Source: Chitinophagales bacterium
GTDB taxonomy: Bacteria > Bacteroidota > Bacteroidia > Chitinophagales > Chitinophagaceae
Assembly (NCBI GenBank): GCA_015655435.1
Contig: JAATFC010000091.1
Location: 1 to 38,572, forward strand
DNA length: 38,572 nucleotides
Direction of reading: 5' to 3'
The translations under genes and the position numbers were made by a program. A model generated the notes under the pieces. It was not told where the DNA came from, searched no databases, and saw only the letters and a program-made list of their open reading frames with translations. Positions 14,643-22,533 of the stretch are shown here, one piece after another. Position 1 is the stretch's first letter; every line of letters begins with the position of its first letter.

Positions 14643-17378
14643 TTATAACAATCCTCTCACCTCTCCTATCACTTTATCCAAATTGCTTGCATCCTGACCA
14701 CCTGCGGTTGCAAGCGTTTTCTGACCACCGCCACCACCTTTGATGATTGGCGCAACTATTTGTTTGATGATTTTTCCGGCATCCAAACCTTTCGTTTCGG
14801 CAACGGCATCATCAATCAATATCGCAACGGAAGCTTTGCCTGCAAAGATTCCGGTCAATACAACTAGATAGTTTTGCAATAAAGGTTTGAGTGCGAAACA
14901 TAGTTTTTTCAGTCCATCACCATTGTCTACATCTATATTGGCTCCAACGAACTGAACGCCATTGACAGTTTCCACTTTAGCAACAAGTTCCTTTGCCGTA
15001 TTAGCGATTTCCTTTGTTTCCAGACCTTCGAGCTTGTGTTCTAGTTGCGCTTTGTCTTCGATTAATTTTTCAACTGCTTTCAGCGGGTCTTTTGTTTTCA
15101 AAAGTTCCATTACCCGCTTGGACTGTGCAACACGTTCCGCAAAATACTGAATTGCAGCCGAACCCGTCAAAGCCTCAATACGCCTCACTCCGGCCGCAAC
15201 TGCGGATTCGGAAGTAATCGTAAACACACCAATCATTCCGGTATTGGGAATGTGTGTACCACCACAAAATTCCAAAGAGAATTTCGGGTCAATAGTTACA
15301 ACCCTAACGACATCGCCATATTTTTCACCGAACAGATGCATCGCGCCAAGTTTCAATGCTTCTTCTTTTGGTAGTTCCTGAATATCGACAACTATATTTT
15401 CTCGAATTTTTTCGTTGACTATATTTTCAACTTTACGTAGTTCTTCGTCCGTCACTTTGGTGAAATGTGAAAAGTCAAAACGTAAAACCTCATCCGAAAC
15501 CAAAGAGCCTTTTTGCATCACATGCGCTCCCAATACTTCACGCAAAGCAGCATGCAGCAAATGCGTTGCGGTGTGGTTATACATGATTTTCAGTCGTCTA
15601 GTCCAATCGATTTTTGCAATTACCGGAACAGAAATATCCTGTGGTAATTTGTTGACGAAATGAATGAACAAATCGTTTTCCTTTTTAGTGTCCAACACTT
15701 GTATAGTTTCCTCTCCGAACTGCAAAACACCTGTATCTCCTACCTGTCCGCCCATCTCTGCATAGAAAGGCGTTGCTGCCAATACGACTTGATATTGTTC
15801 TTTCCCTTTGGCTTTTACTTTTCTATATTTGACAACTTCTGTTTCGATGACAGGATCTCCATAACCGACAAACTTGAAACCTTTGTCCGTATGGACTTCT
15901 ACCCAATCACCTGCATCAATAGCAGTAGCAGCACGACTACGGTTTTTCTGTTGGAGCATTTCAAATTCGAAACCTTTTTCGTCGACAGAAAATCCATTTT
16001 CAGAGGCAATTAATTTTGTTAGGTCAAAAGGAAATCCGTACGTATCATACAATTCAAAAATTTCTTTGCCTCTAATTATTCTTCTCTGTTCTTTATTTCT
16101 ATTTTGTCGAGCAGATGAGCGAGTAGAATTATTTAAAATATGTGCACCCATATCAACAATTTTCTCTTCGTCTATTATTGCCCACCCAATAGAATTCGTA
16201 CCTAAGTCTAACCCCAGAACATAACTATCAATTCTTTTTAACCCTTTTTCCAACGTTCTCAAAAAAGAATCCTCTTCTTCTTTAATTACTTTGGAAACAA
16301 AATCAACTTGTTGGTTCAACTCCGGAAAAACATTTTTAAATTGTTTGGCTATAGTTTGCAACAATTGAAACAGTAATGGTTGCTGATATTCCAAATAGGA
16401 ATAATAGTATCGAACTGCTCGGCGCAATATGCGGCGAATCACATAACCAGCACCAGTATTGGACGGCAATTGTCCATCTGCAATCGCAAAAGAAATCGCA
16501 CGTATATGGTCTGCCAATACACGAAAAGCAATAGACTGCTTAGTGTCATCAAAACCGTATTGTTGTCCCGTGATTTCTTCAATCACTTTTATAGTACCCG
16601 AAAAAATATCTGTGTCGTAGTTGGAATTTTTTCCTTGCAAGATTCTTACCAAGCGTTCAAATCCCATTCCCGTATCGACGTGCTTAGCGGGCAATGGTTG
16701 CAAGCTACCGTCATGCTGACGGTTGAACTGCATGAAGACATTGTTCCATATTTCGATGACTTGCGGATGGTCGTTGTTGACCAAAGACGCACCGGAAACC
16801 TGCGCAATTTCATCTTCCGTGCGGCAGTCCACATGGATTTCCGAACATGGACCACAAGGACCTGTGTCGCCCATTTCCCAAAAGTTATCCTTTTTGTTGC
16901 CTTTCAATATGTGGTCTTCGGGCAGCCATTTTCGCCATTCGTCATACGCTTCCTGGTCAAATGGCAAACCTTCTTTTTCATCTCCTTCAAATACGGTCGC
17001 ATACAACCTGGACTTGTCCATACCGTAAGTTTCGGTCAATAGTTCCCAGCTCCAAGTAATTGCTTCTTTCTTGAAATAGTCTCCAAAGCTCCAGTTACCA
17101 AGCATTTCGAACATCGTATGGTGGTACGTGTCCACGCCAACTTCCTCAAGGTCATTATGCTTTCCGCTTACACGCAGACACTTTTGAGTATCGGCGGCTC
17201 GCTTGTAGGGAGGTATTTTGTTTCCCAAAAAATAATCCTTGAACTGGTTCATCCCCGCATTGGTAAACAACAGCGTGGGATCGTCCTTTACCACGATGGG
17301 CGCGGACGGAACAATCGTGTGACCTCTTTCCTTAAAAAAGTCCAAAAACTTCTGGCGAATCTCAGTGCTTGACAACAT
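14643..17378 (-). CDS. alaS: Alanyl-tRNA synthetase with a Cas9 RuvC-I-like insertion
   Basis: 911 residues from ATG at 17378 (MLSSTEIRQKFLDFF); a longer upstream reading is not AlaRS-like. Charges tRNA-Ala. Class II catalytic core: FTNAGMNQFKDYFLG, RVSGKHNDLEEVG, GPCGPCSEIHVD, GMGFERLVRILQG. Editing domain: HTATHLLHAALREVLG and FCGGTHIPNTG (zinc/editing residues). C-Ala end: IIKGGGGGQKTLATAGG. The family is about 870-880 residues. The extra length is one block, residues ~385-436: instead of the usual ~12-residue linker between GLKRID and GKEIFELYDTYGFP there are 52 residues with GLDLGTNSIGWA and an Arg-rich stretch as in Cas9. Frame is open throughout and all other AlaRS motifs are intact. 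A consensus promoter lies upstream. Confidence 0.93.
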   Translation of the reverse strand: MLSSTEIRQKFLDFFKERGHTIVPSAPIVVKDDPTLLFTNAGMNQFKDYFLGNKIPPYKRAADTQKCLRVSGKHNDLEEVGVDTYHHTMFEMLGNWSFGDYFKKEAITWSWELLTETYGMDKSRLYATVFEGDEKEGLPFDQEAYDEWRKWLPEDHILKGNKKDNFWEMGDTGPCGPCSEIHVDCRTEDEIAQVSGASLVNNDHPQVIEIWNNVFMQFNRQHDGSLQPLPAKHVDTGMGFERLVRILQGKNSNYDTDIFSGTIKVIEEITGQQYGFDDTKQSIAFRVLADHIRAISFAIADGQLPSNTGAGYVIRRILRRAVRYYYSYLEYQQPLLFQLLQTIAKQFKNVFPELNQQVDFVSKVIKEEEDSFLRTLEKGLKRIDSYVLGLDLGTNSIGWAIIDEEKIVDMGAHILNNSTRSSARQNRNKEQRRIIRGKEIFELYDTYGFPFDLTKLIASENGFSVDEKGFEFEMLQQKNRSRAATAIDAGDWVEVHTDKGFKFVGYGDPVIETEVVKYRKVKAKGKEQYQVVLAATPFYAEMGGQVGDTGVLQFGEETIQVLDTKKENDLFIHFVNKLPQDISVPVIAKIDWTRRLKIMYNHTATHLLHAALREVLGAHVMQKGSLVSDEVLRFDFSHFTKVTDEELRKVENIVNEKIRENIVVDIQELPKEEALKLGAMHLFGEKYGDVVRVVTIDPKFSLEFCGGTHIPNTGMIGVFTITSESAVAAGVRRIEALTGSAAIQYFAERVAQSKRVMELLKTKDPLKAVEKLIEDKAQLEHKLEGLETKEIANTAKELVAKVETVNGVQFVGANIDVDNGDGLKKLCFALKPLLQNYLVVLTGIFAGKASVAILIDDAVAETKGLDAGKIIKQIVAPIIKGGGGGQKTLATAGGQDASNLDKVIGEVRGLL
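16071..16226 (-). other. Cas9 RuvC-I / bridge-helix-like segment inside alaS
   Basis: 52 in-frame codons (about residues 385-436 of AlaRS). They contain YVLGLDLGTNSIGWAIIDEE, which aligns without gaps to the SpCas9 start (GLDIGTNSVGWAVITDE) including the catalytic Asp (here residue 391), then KIVDMGAHIL as in type II-C Cas9, then STRSSARQNRNKEQRRIIR, resembling the start of the Arg-rich bridge helix. By my count GC is about 34%; the neighbouring alaS stretch 16261-16380 is about 29%, so composition does not mark it as foreign. Only the first ~50 residues of a Cas9 could be represented; no HNH, REC or later RuvC motif is present. Confidence 0.75.
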
Positions 17379-17405
17379 ATTGCTAAGTAAAAAATAAAAG
17401 TAAAA

Positions 17406-17423
17406 AGCCTTTCTGAAAAGGCT
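17406..17423 (-). terminator. Terminator-like hairpin at the alaS 5' leader
   Basis: On the minus strand AGCCTTT-TCAG-AAAGGCT is followed by TTTTTACTTTTA, a short intrinsic-terminator shape. It could end transcription from the MmcQ/YjbR-type gene (stop 17505). It also begins almost at the start point predicted from the alaS promoter, so it may be the first structure in the alaS leader. Confidence 0.5.
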
Positions 17424-17426
17424 GGG

Positions 17427-17457
17427 CAAAGGTAATCGGAAATACGTTATGACACAA
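17427..17457 (-). promoter_or_regulatory. alaS promoter (TTG-N20-TACCTTTG)
   Basis: On the minus strand TTG (17457-17455), 20 nt, then TACCTTTG (17434-17427): both Bacteroidota promoter elements at good spacing. Expected transcription start is near 17420, giving a leader of about 40 nt before the ATG at 17378. Confidence 0.7.
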
Positions 17458-17504
17458 TAAAGTGCAAGGCAGAATGCCTATATGAAAATATGTACGCAAA
17501 GCCC

Positions 17505-17837
17505 TTATACTTTACGTTTTTTAGGTCTTACCAATACATATGAATCATCAATCATCTCTTTCAACAGTTTACGTGGTAGCGAGCCATCGACGAGAACTGT
17601 ATTCCAGTGTTTTTTGTTCATATGATAACCCGGCAATATGGACGAGTGATTTTCACGCAATTCTTCCGCTTTTTCGGGGTCGCATTTTACGTTGAAGCGC
17701 AGCGGTTGCTCGTCAAGCGCCATCAACAAAAATATTTTCCCGTTGGTTTTGAATACGAGCGTCATTTCCCCAAAAGGGAAACCTTCCTCAACATCTTCTT
17801 TGGACAATGCGTATTCACGGATTTCTTCTACATTCAT
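17505..17837 (-). CDS. MmcQ/YjbR family protein
   Basis: 110 residues, the normal family size. Typical features: EEGFPFGEMTLVFKTNGKIFLLM, QPLRFNVKCDPEKAEELRE, and the C-terminal YHMNKKHWNTVLVDGSLPRKLLKEMIDDSYVLV. The family has a CyaY/frataxin-like double-wing fold and has been described as DNA-binding, but its cellular role is unclear. It lies upstream of alaS on the same strand, separated by 126 bp with a hairpin and alaS's own promoter, so they are probably independent units. Confidence 0.9.
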   Translation of the reverse strand: MNVEEIREYALSKEDVEEGFPFGEMTLVFKTNGKIFLLMALDEQPLRFNVKCDPEKAEELRENHSSILPGYHMNKKHWNTVLVDGSLPRKLLKEMIDDSYVLVRPKKRKV

Positions 17838-17848
17838 AACATTATTAT

Positions 17849-17879
17849 TTGATGTTTTCCCTTTATCTTGCTAACTTGG
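17849..17879 (+). promoter_or_regulatory. Promoter of the small membrane-protein gene
   Basis: TTG (17849-17851), 20 nt, then TAACTTGG (17872-17879), one mismatch from TAnnTTTG. Predicted start about 17886, 22 nt before the ATG at 17908. Confidence 0.5.
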
Positions 17880-17907
17880 GGTTTGATTCTTTTTAAGCGA
17901 ACGCGAT

Positions 17908-18270
17908 ATGAAAATAGTAACTTTTTTTACAACGATTGTAGCTGCTGTTTTGTTTGGCTTTGGCTTTTTCTATGTGAACAAACATAAAACCGTGACGCGT
18001 GACCAATATCTTCATGTTTTTTTACTGTCGCGAAACGATGATGATTTTCACCTGATGGTCGATTCCATCGTATTTAATTCCGATCTGGCAGAGCAAGGCG
18101 ACATGGGATTATATTCCTATGTAGGAAAGATTGCGAAAAACGGCGACTCTGCGGATATTGTCTTCAAGTCCCAAAACATCGACACCACATTTACCATGGC
18201 AGTTGTGGGCATCGACTCTATCGCCATAGGCGCGCAAGGCGACGGACAACTGTTGCTGAAAAAGCTTTAA
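17908..18270 (+). CDS. Hypothetical membrane-anchored protein
   Basis: 120 residues; no family recognised. The N-terminus MKIVTFFTTIVAAVLFGFGFFYV is one hydrophobic segment that could be a signal anchor, so the remaining ~95 residues would be periplasmic. That part is acidic and beta-rich (SADIVFKSQNIDTTFTMAVVGIDSIAIG). No cysteine, hence no lipobox. It has its own near-consensus promoter and is followed 90 bp later by the amylase gene; a functional link is not evident. Confidence 0.7.
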   Translation: MKIVTFFTTIVAAVLFGFGFFYVNKHKTVTRDQYLHVFLLSRNDDDFHLMVDSIVFNSDLAEQGDMGLYSYVGKIAKNGDSADIVFKSQNIDTTFTMAVVGIDSIAIGAQGDGQLLLKKL

Positions 18271-18360
18271 CCTCCATTTCTTTGCAAAACAAGCAACCAA
18301 AATCGTTTTCAAACGTTGATTGTTTTACCTCATTATTCAGAAAACATTAAATAAGACACC

Positions 18361-19848
18361 ATGTCGAACGGCATATTGCTGCAATCGTTTCATTGGTACA
18401 CGGAAGGAAATGGTCAATTTTGGAAAGAAATAAAGGAAAAAGTAGAAGATTTTAAGAAAAAAGGCATCACTGCCATCTGGCTACCTCCTGCGCACAAAGG
18501 AGCAAACGGCGGATATTCCGTGGGCTACGACGCTTACGACTTGTTCGACTTAGGAGAATTTGACCAAAAAAATTCCATTCCTACCAAATACGGAACGAAA
18601 GACGAATATCTAGCAGCGATTGACGCGCTTCGCCAACAAGGAATTGCGGTTTATATCGACGCGGTATTGAACCACAAGATGGGCGGCGATGAAGATGAAT
18701 CCATAAAGATGGTTCGCATGGATGAAAATGACCGAACACAGCATATTGGACAACCTTTCGAAGGAACAGCATTTACCAAGTTCACATTTCCGGGTCGCAA
18801 CAAGCAGTACAACGATTTTGTTTGGGATTTTCAGTGTTTCAGCGGTATTGACTACATCACGGACGAGGACGGAAACGGCACGAGTGGGATTTTTTGCATC
18901 TTTAACCAATATGGCGACAACTGGGAAGATAACGTCTCCAGTGAAAATGTCAATTACGATTTTCTGATGGGATGCGATATTGATTTTCGTAATCCTTCGG
19001 TCCGAAAGCATTTGCAGGACTGGATTCAGTGGTATTTTGATTTGACAAAATTTGAAGGCATTCGTTTGGATGCTGCCAAGCATATCAATTTTGATTTTTT
19101 CATTGAATGGATTGATTTTATTAAGGCGTCCGTGCGTAGTGACTGTTTTTTCGTTGGGGAATATTGGACGTTTAACCATCCGGAGCTAGTCGCTTATATT
19201 GACTCGGTGGAAGGAAGGATGCATTTGTTCGATGCACCTTTGCAAAACAATTTCCATATTGCCAGTCACGAAAAAAACAATTACAACCTTACGGAAATAT
19301 TTGACAATACACTCGTACAGTCGCATCCTGACCTAACCGTAACGCTTGTCGACAATCACGACACACAACCCTTGCAGTCATTGGAAAATCCAGTCGAGCC
19401 TTGGTTCAAGCCATTGGCATACGCGTTGATATTGATGCGAGCAAAAGGCTATCCCTGTGTTTTCGTTCCGGACGTTTACGGTGCGACCTATACGGACAAA
19501 GGGAATGATGGTCAGGACGTGGAAATCTTCATGCCCGCGATTGACAAACTGGATGCGCTGATGACGGCTCGCCAGCTATTTGCCTATGGCGAACAAATCG
19601 ATTATTTTGACCACAACAACTGCATTGCGTGGCGCAGAACCGGTGATGACGAAAAGGAAGGTTGCATTACCATTCTTTCCAACGGAGACGAAGGATTTAA
19701 GGATATTACGTTGGGAGAAGATTTTGCCCATGCTGTTTTTTATGATTTTCTGCAAAACAGACAGGACGAAGTCCAATTGGACGAACAGGGAAATGGAAAT
19801 TTTTTGGTAAATAGCTGCTCCGTAAGTGTGTGGGTAAGAAAAAAATAA
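18361..19848 (+). CDS. Cytoplasmic alpha-amylase (GH13)
   Basis: 495 residues without signal peptide, matching the AmyS/AmyA-like cytoplasmic GH13_5 subfamily. It hydrolyses internal alpha-1,4 bonds of maltodextrin or glycogen-type substrates. Visible: the opening GILLQSFHWYTEGNGQFWKE, AIWLPPAHKGANGGYSVGYDAYDL, region I YIDAVLNHKMGGDE, region II GIRLDAAKHI (nucleophile Asp237), region III FFVGEYW (acid/base Glu267) and region IV LVDNHDTQP (Asp334). All three catalytic residues are present. Domain C follows (CIAWRRTGDDEKEGCITILSNGDEG). It is the first of three same-strand genes with DUF4271 starting 13 nt later, but the link to those is probably incidental. Confidence 0.95.
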   Translation: MSNGILLQSFHWYTEGNGQFWKEIKEKVEDFKKKGITAIWLPPAHKGANGGYSVGYDAYDLFDLGEFDQKNSIPTKYGTKDEYLAAIDALRQQGIAVYIDAVLNHKMGGDEDESIKMVRMDENDRTQHIGQPFEGTAFTKFTFPGRNKQYNDFVWDFQCFSGIDYITDEDGNGTSGIFCIFNQYGDNWEDNVSSENVNYDFLMGCDIDFRNPSVRKHLQDWIQWYFDLTKFEGIRLDAAKHINFDFFIEWIDFIKASVRSDCFFVGEYWTFNHPELVAYIDSVEGRMHLFDAPLQNNFHIASHEKNNYNLTEIFDNTLVQSHPDLTVTLVDNHDTQPLQSLENPVEPWFKPLAYALILMRAKGYPCVFVPDVYGATYTDKGNDGQDVEIFMPAIDKLDALMTARQLFAYGEQIDYFDHNNCIAWRRTGDDEKEGCITILSNGDEGFKDITLGEDFAHAVFYDFLQNRQDEVQLDEQGNGNFLVNSCSVSVWVRKK

Positions 19849-19861
19849 GCAGTTTTGCATT

Positions 19862-21037
19862 ATGTGCAGAAAACACTTGTCTCGATTCTCAATATTCAGC
19901 AAAAGAAAAAACAACTCGGCAGCACGTTTCTTACTGTTTGTGTTGATGGTTTGTTTTTCTTTTTTCCAGACAAATGCACAGCAAACCCAAACTACGCAAA
20001 AACCGACGCAGACCAAACCAAAGTCCAATGCGACTCCGGTTCATACGAAAAAAGATACTGCACAACATCGGACAACCACAACGCAGCACAGACCTGCAAC
20101 AGCCAATACGATTACTTCGAATAAGAAAGACAGCACTGTAAAGAAGAAAGCAACTCCTATAGCTGTTTCCCCAAAAAGGAAAGACAGCACTGCTAGCGCG
20201 ACACCTCGTCCACAACACAAACCAATAGCCGACACATCCAAACATACTGCTATCGTTCCTCATGCAAATACCCAAAAACCATCCGGTAAAAGAACTGATG
20301 CACTCTGGGAAAAGACGATGAACGTTCCGCATTTACCATTAAAAGCCAAACCAATATTCGTATTGGACGAACCGCATCCCTACGAGTCGAAAGATGTTTT
20401 GTTTTTCACGGTTTGTGGGTTGTTTTTATTGTACGGTATCGTCCGTACAGCTTTCCCCAAATACACGGACAGCCTTTTTCGCAATCTGGTTTCATTCTCC
20501 TCTATTGACAGGAACGACACCAACATGGGGCAAAACAACCTGCCGTCACTTTTGCTCAATATACTTTTCTGCCTTTCTACCTCCTTATTGGCAGCGCTTA
20601 TATTGGAACAGACCAATAAAGTAGAATTGCCGGCATGGCAGATATGGCTTATCGGGAGCATGGTAATCGGAGCTATCTATCTGGTCAAGTTCTTGACTAT
20701 ACACCTTTCCGGTTGGATTTTCAATGCAACTGCCGACGCGCAATCCTATATGTACGTTGTGTTTATGGTCAACAAGATTATCGGGATATTGAGCCTTCCC
20801 GCGATATTGATTTTTGCATTTTCCCAAAATCCACAACTTGGCCAATACGTGTTGACCATTGGTGCTATATTGCTGGTTGTACTTTTACTGTACCGTTATG
20901 TCGTCACGTTTTCGTTGATGGCCAGAAATCTCCAATTAAATGCATTCCACTTTTTTTTATACCTTTGCAGCGTAGAAATAGTACCAATACTTATTTTGTA
21001 TAAGTTGTTTTTCAAGGATCTGGTCAATTGGATTTGA
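19862..21037 (+). CDS. DUF4271 membrane protein
   Basis: 391 residues. An N-terminal hydrophobic stretch (ARFLLFVLMVCFSFFQTNAQ) looks like a signal peptide; next comes a long low-complexity Lys/Thr/Pro/Ser-rich region to about residue 145, predicted disordered. About six membrane helices follow (DVLFFTVCGLFLLYGIV, LLLNILFCLSTSLLAALI, WQIWLIGSMVIGAIYLV and others). This layout and its place directly before hemD fit the Bacteroidota DUF4271 family, whose function is not established. The 51-nt gap to hemD suggests co-transcription. The start codon ATG at 19862 is 13 nt after the amylase stop. Confidence 0.85.
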   Translation: MCRKHLSRFSIFSKRKNNSAARFLLFVLMVCFSFFQTNAQQTQTTQKPTQTKPKSNATPVHTKKDTAQHRTTTTQHRPATANTITSNKKDSTVKKKATPIAVSPKRKDSTASATPRPQHKPIADTSKHTAIVPHANTQKPSGKRTDALWEKTMNVPHLPLKAKPIFVLDEPHPYESKDVLFFTVCGLFLLYGIVRTAFPKYTDSLFRNLVSFSSIDRNDTNMGQNNLPSLLLNILFCLSTSLLAALILEQTNKVELPAWQIWLIGSMVIGAIYLVKFLTIHLSGWIFNATADAQSYMYVVFMVNKIIGILSLPAILIFAFSQNPQLGQYVLTIGAILLVVLLLYRYVVTFSLMARNLQLNAFHFFLYLCSVEIVPILILYKLFFKDLVNWI

Positions 21038-21088
21038 TGCAACAGTTGGTTTGATTGTATTTCTTACGAATCGGTAAAGAGACGCTAA

Positions 21089-21865
21089 ATGATATCTATA
21101 TTGAAACAAGAAAAAAAGATCTTAATTACGCAGCCTAAACCTCAGAGTGAAAAATCGCCTTATTTTGATCTTGAAAAAAAATTTGAACTCTCTTTAATAT
21201 TCCATCCACTGTTTACTGTAGAGGGAATCCCGGCTAAAGAATTCAGGCGTCAAAAAATAGATATAACTACTTATTCCGCCGTTATTTTTACAAGTAGGCA
21301 CGCGATAGACCATTTTTTCCGTCTTTGCGAAGAAATGAAAGTATCCGTCAGTCAGGAGACCAAATATTTCTGCATCACGGAAGCCGTCGCACTTTACCTG
21401 CAAAAATTCATCCTGTACAGAAAAAGAAAAGTTTTCTTTGGTGCAAACGGTACCAACCAAAGCCTTCTCGATGTCATCAACAAACATAAAGCAAACGAGA
21501 CTTTCCTTTATGTGACCAGCGAGAACCCGGAAGAAAACTCCATCATGGCTTGGTTGAAAAACAGTAAAAGCATCTACAACAACGCCAGCATGTACCGCAA
21601 CGTCGACAACGGTACGAAAGACATCCTGACCGCTGCACATTACGACATTATCTGCCTGTTCACGCCAGGATCAGTTAAGCAAATACAGGAAACCTTCCCC
21701 GAATTCAAACAAAAAGACACAGCCATCGCCGTGTTTGGAAGCAATACGGAAAAGGCTGCTACCGAAGCTGGATGGAAAGTAGACATTTCTGCTCCCACTC
21801 CACAATCACCCAATATGGGCGTTGCGCTGGATCAATATCTCAGCAAGGATCTGGTAAGTAAATAA
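21089..21865 (+). CDS. hemD: Uroporphyrinogen-III synthase
   Basis: 258 residues. HemD closes hydroxymethylbilane with inversion of ring D to give uroporphyrinogen III in haem/corrinoid synthesis. HemD is weakly conserved; supporting features are the two-lobe pattern: ILITQPKPQSEKSPYFDLEKKF, VIFTSRHAIDHFFRL and FCITEAVALYLQKF in one lobe, then FLYVTSENPEENSIMAWL, NASMYRNV, YDIICLFTPGSVKQIQETFPE and IAVFGSNTEKAATEAGWKVDISAPTP in the other. The last two are the most diagnostic. Other hem genes are not in the window. Coupled to DUF4271 upstream; a strong bidirectional terminator follows. Confidence 0.9.
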   Translation: MISILKQEKKILITQPKPQSEKSPYFDLEKKFELSLIFHPLFTVEGIPAKEFRRQKIDITTYSAVIFTSRHAIDHFFRLCEEMKVSVSQETKYFCITEAVALYLQKFILYRKRKVFFGANGTNQSLLDVINKHKANETFLYVTSENPEENSIMAWLKNSKSIYNNASMYRNVDNGTKDILTAAHYDIICLFTPGSVKQIQETFPEFKQKDTAIAVFGSNTEKAATEAGWKVDISAPTPQSPNMGVALDQYLSKDLVSK

Positions 21866-21880
21866 GGCTATAAACATATT

Positions 21881-21923
21881 GAAATAGAAAAAGGCTTGCG
21901 GTTTGCAAGCCTTTTTCTATTTC
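21881..21923. terminator. Bidirectional intrinsic terminator, hemD / ftsB-like
   Basis: A 19-bp perfect stem (GAAATAGAAAAAGGCTTGC, 21881-21899) with its complement at 21905-21923 around GGTTT. The stop codon of the minus-strand gene (21917-21919) lies inside the stem, so the terminator overlaps the end of that coding region. Confidence 0.9.
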
Positions 21924-22234
21924 TTATCGATAAGCGAATCGTTTTTGTCCAATACGAAAATGTCCTCGCTGTCCTTGCGCATGTACAGTTCTTCCCTCGC
22001 ATAGTGTTCCAGAGCGGAAGGATTGGTACTCAATTCCGAAAGCTGCCTTTTGGTAGAGTCTATTTCCTTTCGGTAAAACTCCTGACTTGCCAACATTTTG
22101 TTGAGCTCTTTTTTGCGCTGTATCTGCGTAAAAATATCGTTTCGGTCAAAGAACAGAAGCAGCAAAGCAAATACCGCCGTAGAGAGGACGTATTTGTTTT
22201 TCATGTATTTGACTATAGTTTCCTTGCTGATCAT
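21917..22234 (-). CDS. FtsB/DivIC-type septum formation initiator protein
   Basis: 105 residues from MISKETIVKYMKNKYVL at 22234; a longer reading from 22315 adds an implausible leader. A single membrane helix (VLSTAVFALLLLFF) is followed by a periplasmic coiled coil (TQIQRKKELNKMLASQEFYRKEIDSTKRQLSEL) and the FtsB/DivIC-type end NPSALEHYAREELYMRKDSEDIFVL. In the divisome this protein pairs with FtsL and FtsQ. It is an isolated gene here. The last codons are part of the shared terminator stem. Confidence 0.88.
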   Translation of the reverse strand: MISKETIVKYMKNKYVLSTAVFALLLLFFDRNDIFTQIQRKKELNKMLASQEFYRKEIDSTKRQLSELSTNPSALEHYAREELYMRKDSEDIFVLDKNDSLIDKK

Positions 22235-22348
22235 TCTTTCTAAATGGAGTATTTTATGTGCGCAATTTATATAATATTGGGAGAATAAAGGAAAGCCTTT
22301 TTCCACAAAAAGCAAAACTCATTCAAACTCAATCCTATTCACATTCAC

Positions 22349-22376
22349 CCACTTTTTTCATCAAGGAAAAAAGTGG
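22349..22376. repeat. 11-bp hairpin in the ftsB-like / MocR spacer
   Basis: CCACTTTTTTC (22349-22359) pairs perfectly with GAAAAAAGTGG (22366-22376) around ATCAAG. It lies ~160 nt downstream of the minus-strand MocR stop, in a 299-bp spacer with no convincing gene. Possible terminator for the MocR gene or a dispersed spacer repeat; part of the spacer (22395-22450) is unusually GC-rich compared with its flanks. Confidence 0.5.
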
Positions 22377-22533
22377 CAAAAAAATCAAGTCTTCCGAAGG
22401 CGAATCCTGCGGACCGTTCGAAAATCGCTTCGCGTACTTTTTTTGCTCCGTATTGAATTTTGAAGATCCTGAATATCACGCAAAAAACACAGCTACGCTA
22501 TTTTCTTCACATTTCGCTACCGAATTCTCCAAA

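Noticed and set aside
16071-16226. Insert considered as an ASKHA/FGGY kinase or Hsp70-type phosphate loop (GIDLGTT-like)
   Set aside because: The first Gly-Asp-Gly-Thr residues overlap, but N-S-x-G-W-A and the following Arg-rich run are not found in those families and match Cas9.
16380-17042. Long open frame antisense to alaS (220 codons)
   Set aside because: It is the complementary reading of a strongly conserved synthetase gene, with no recognisable domain.
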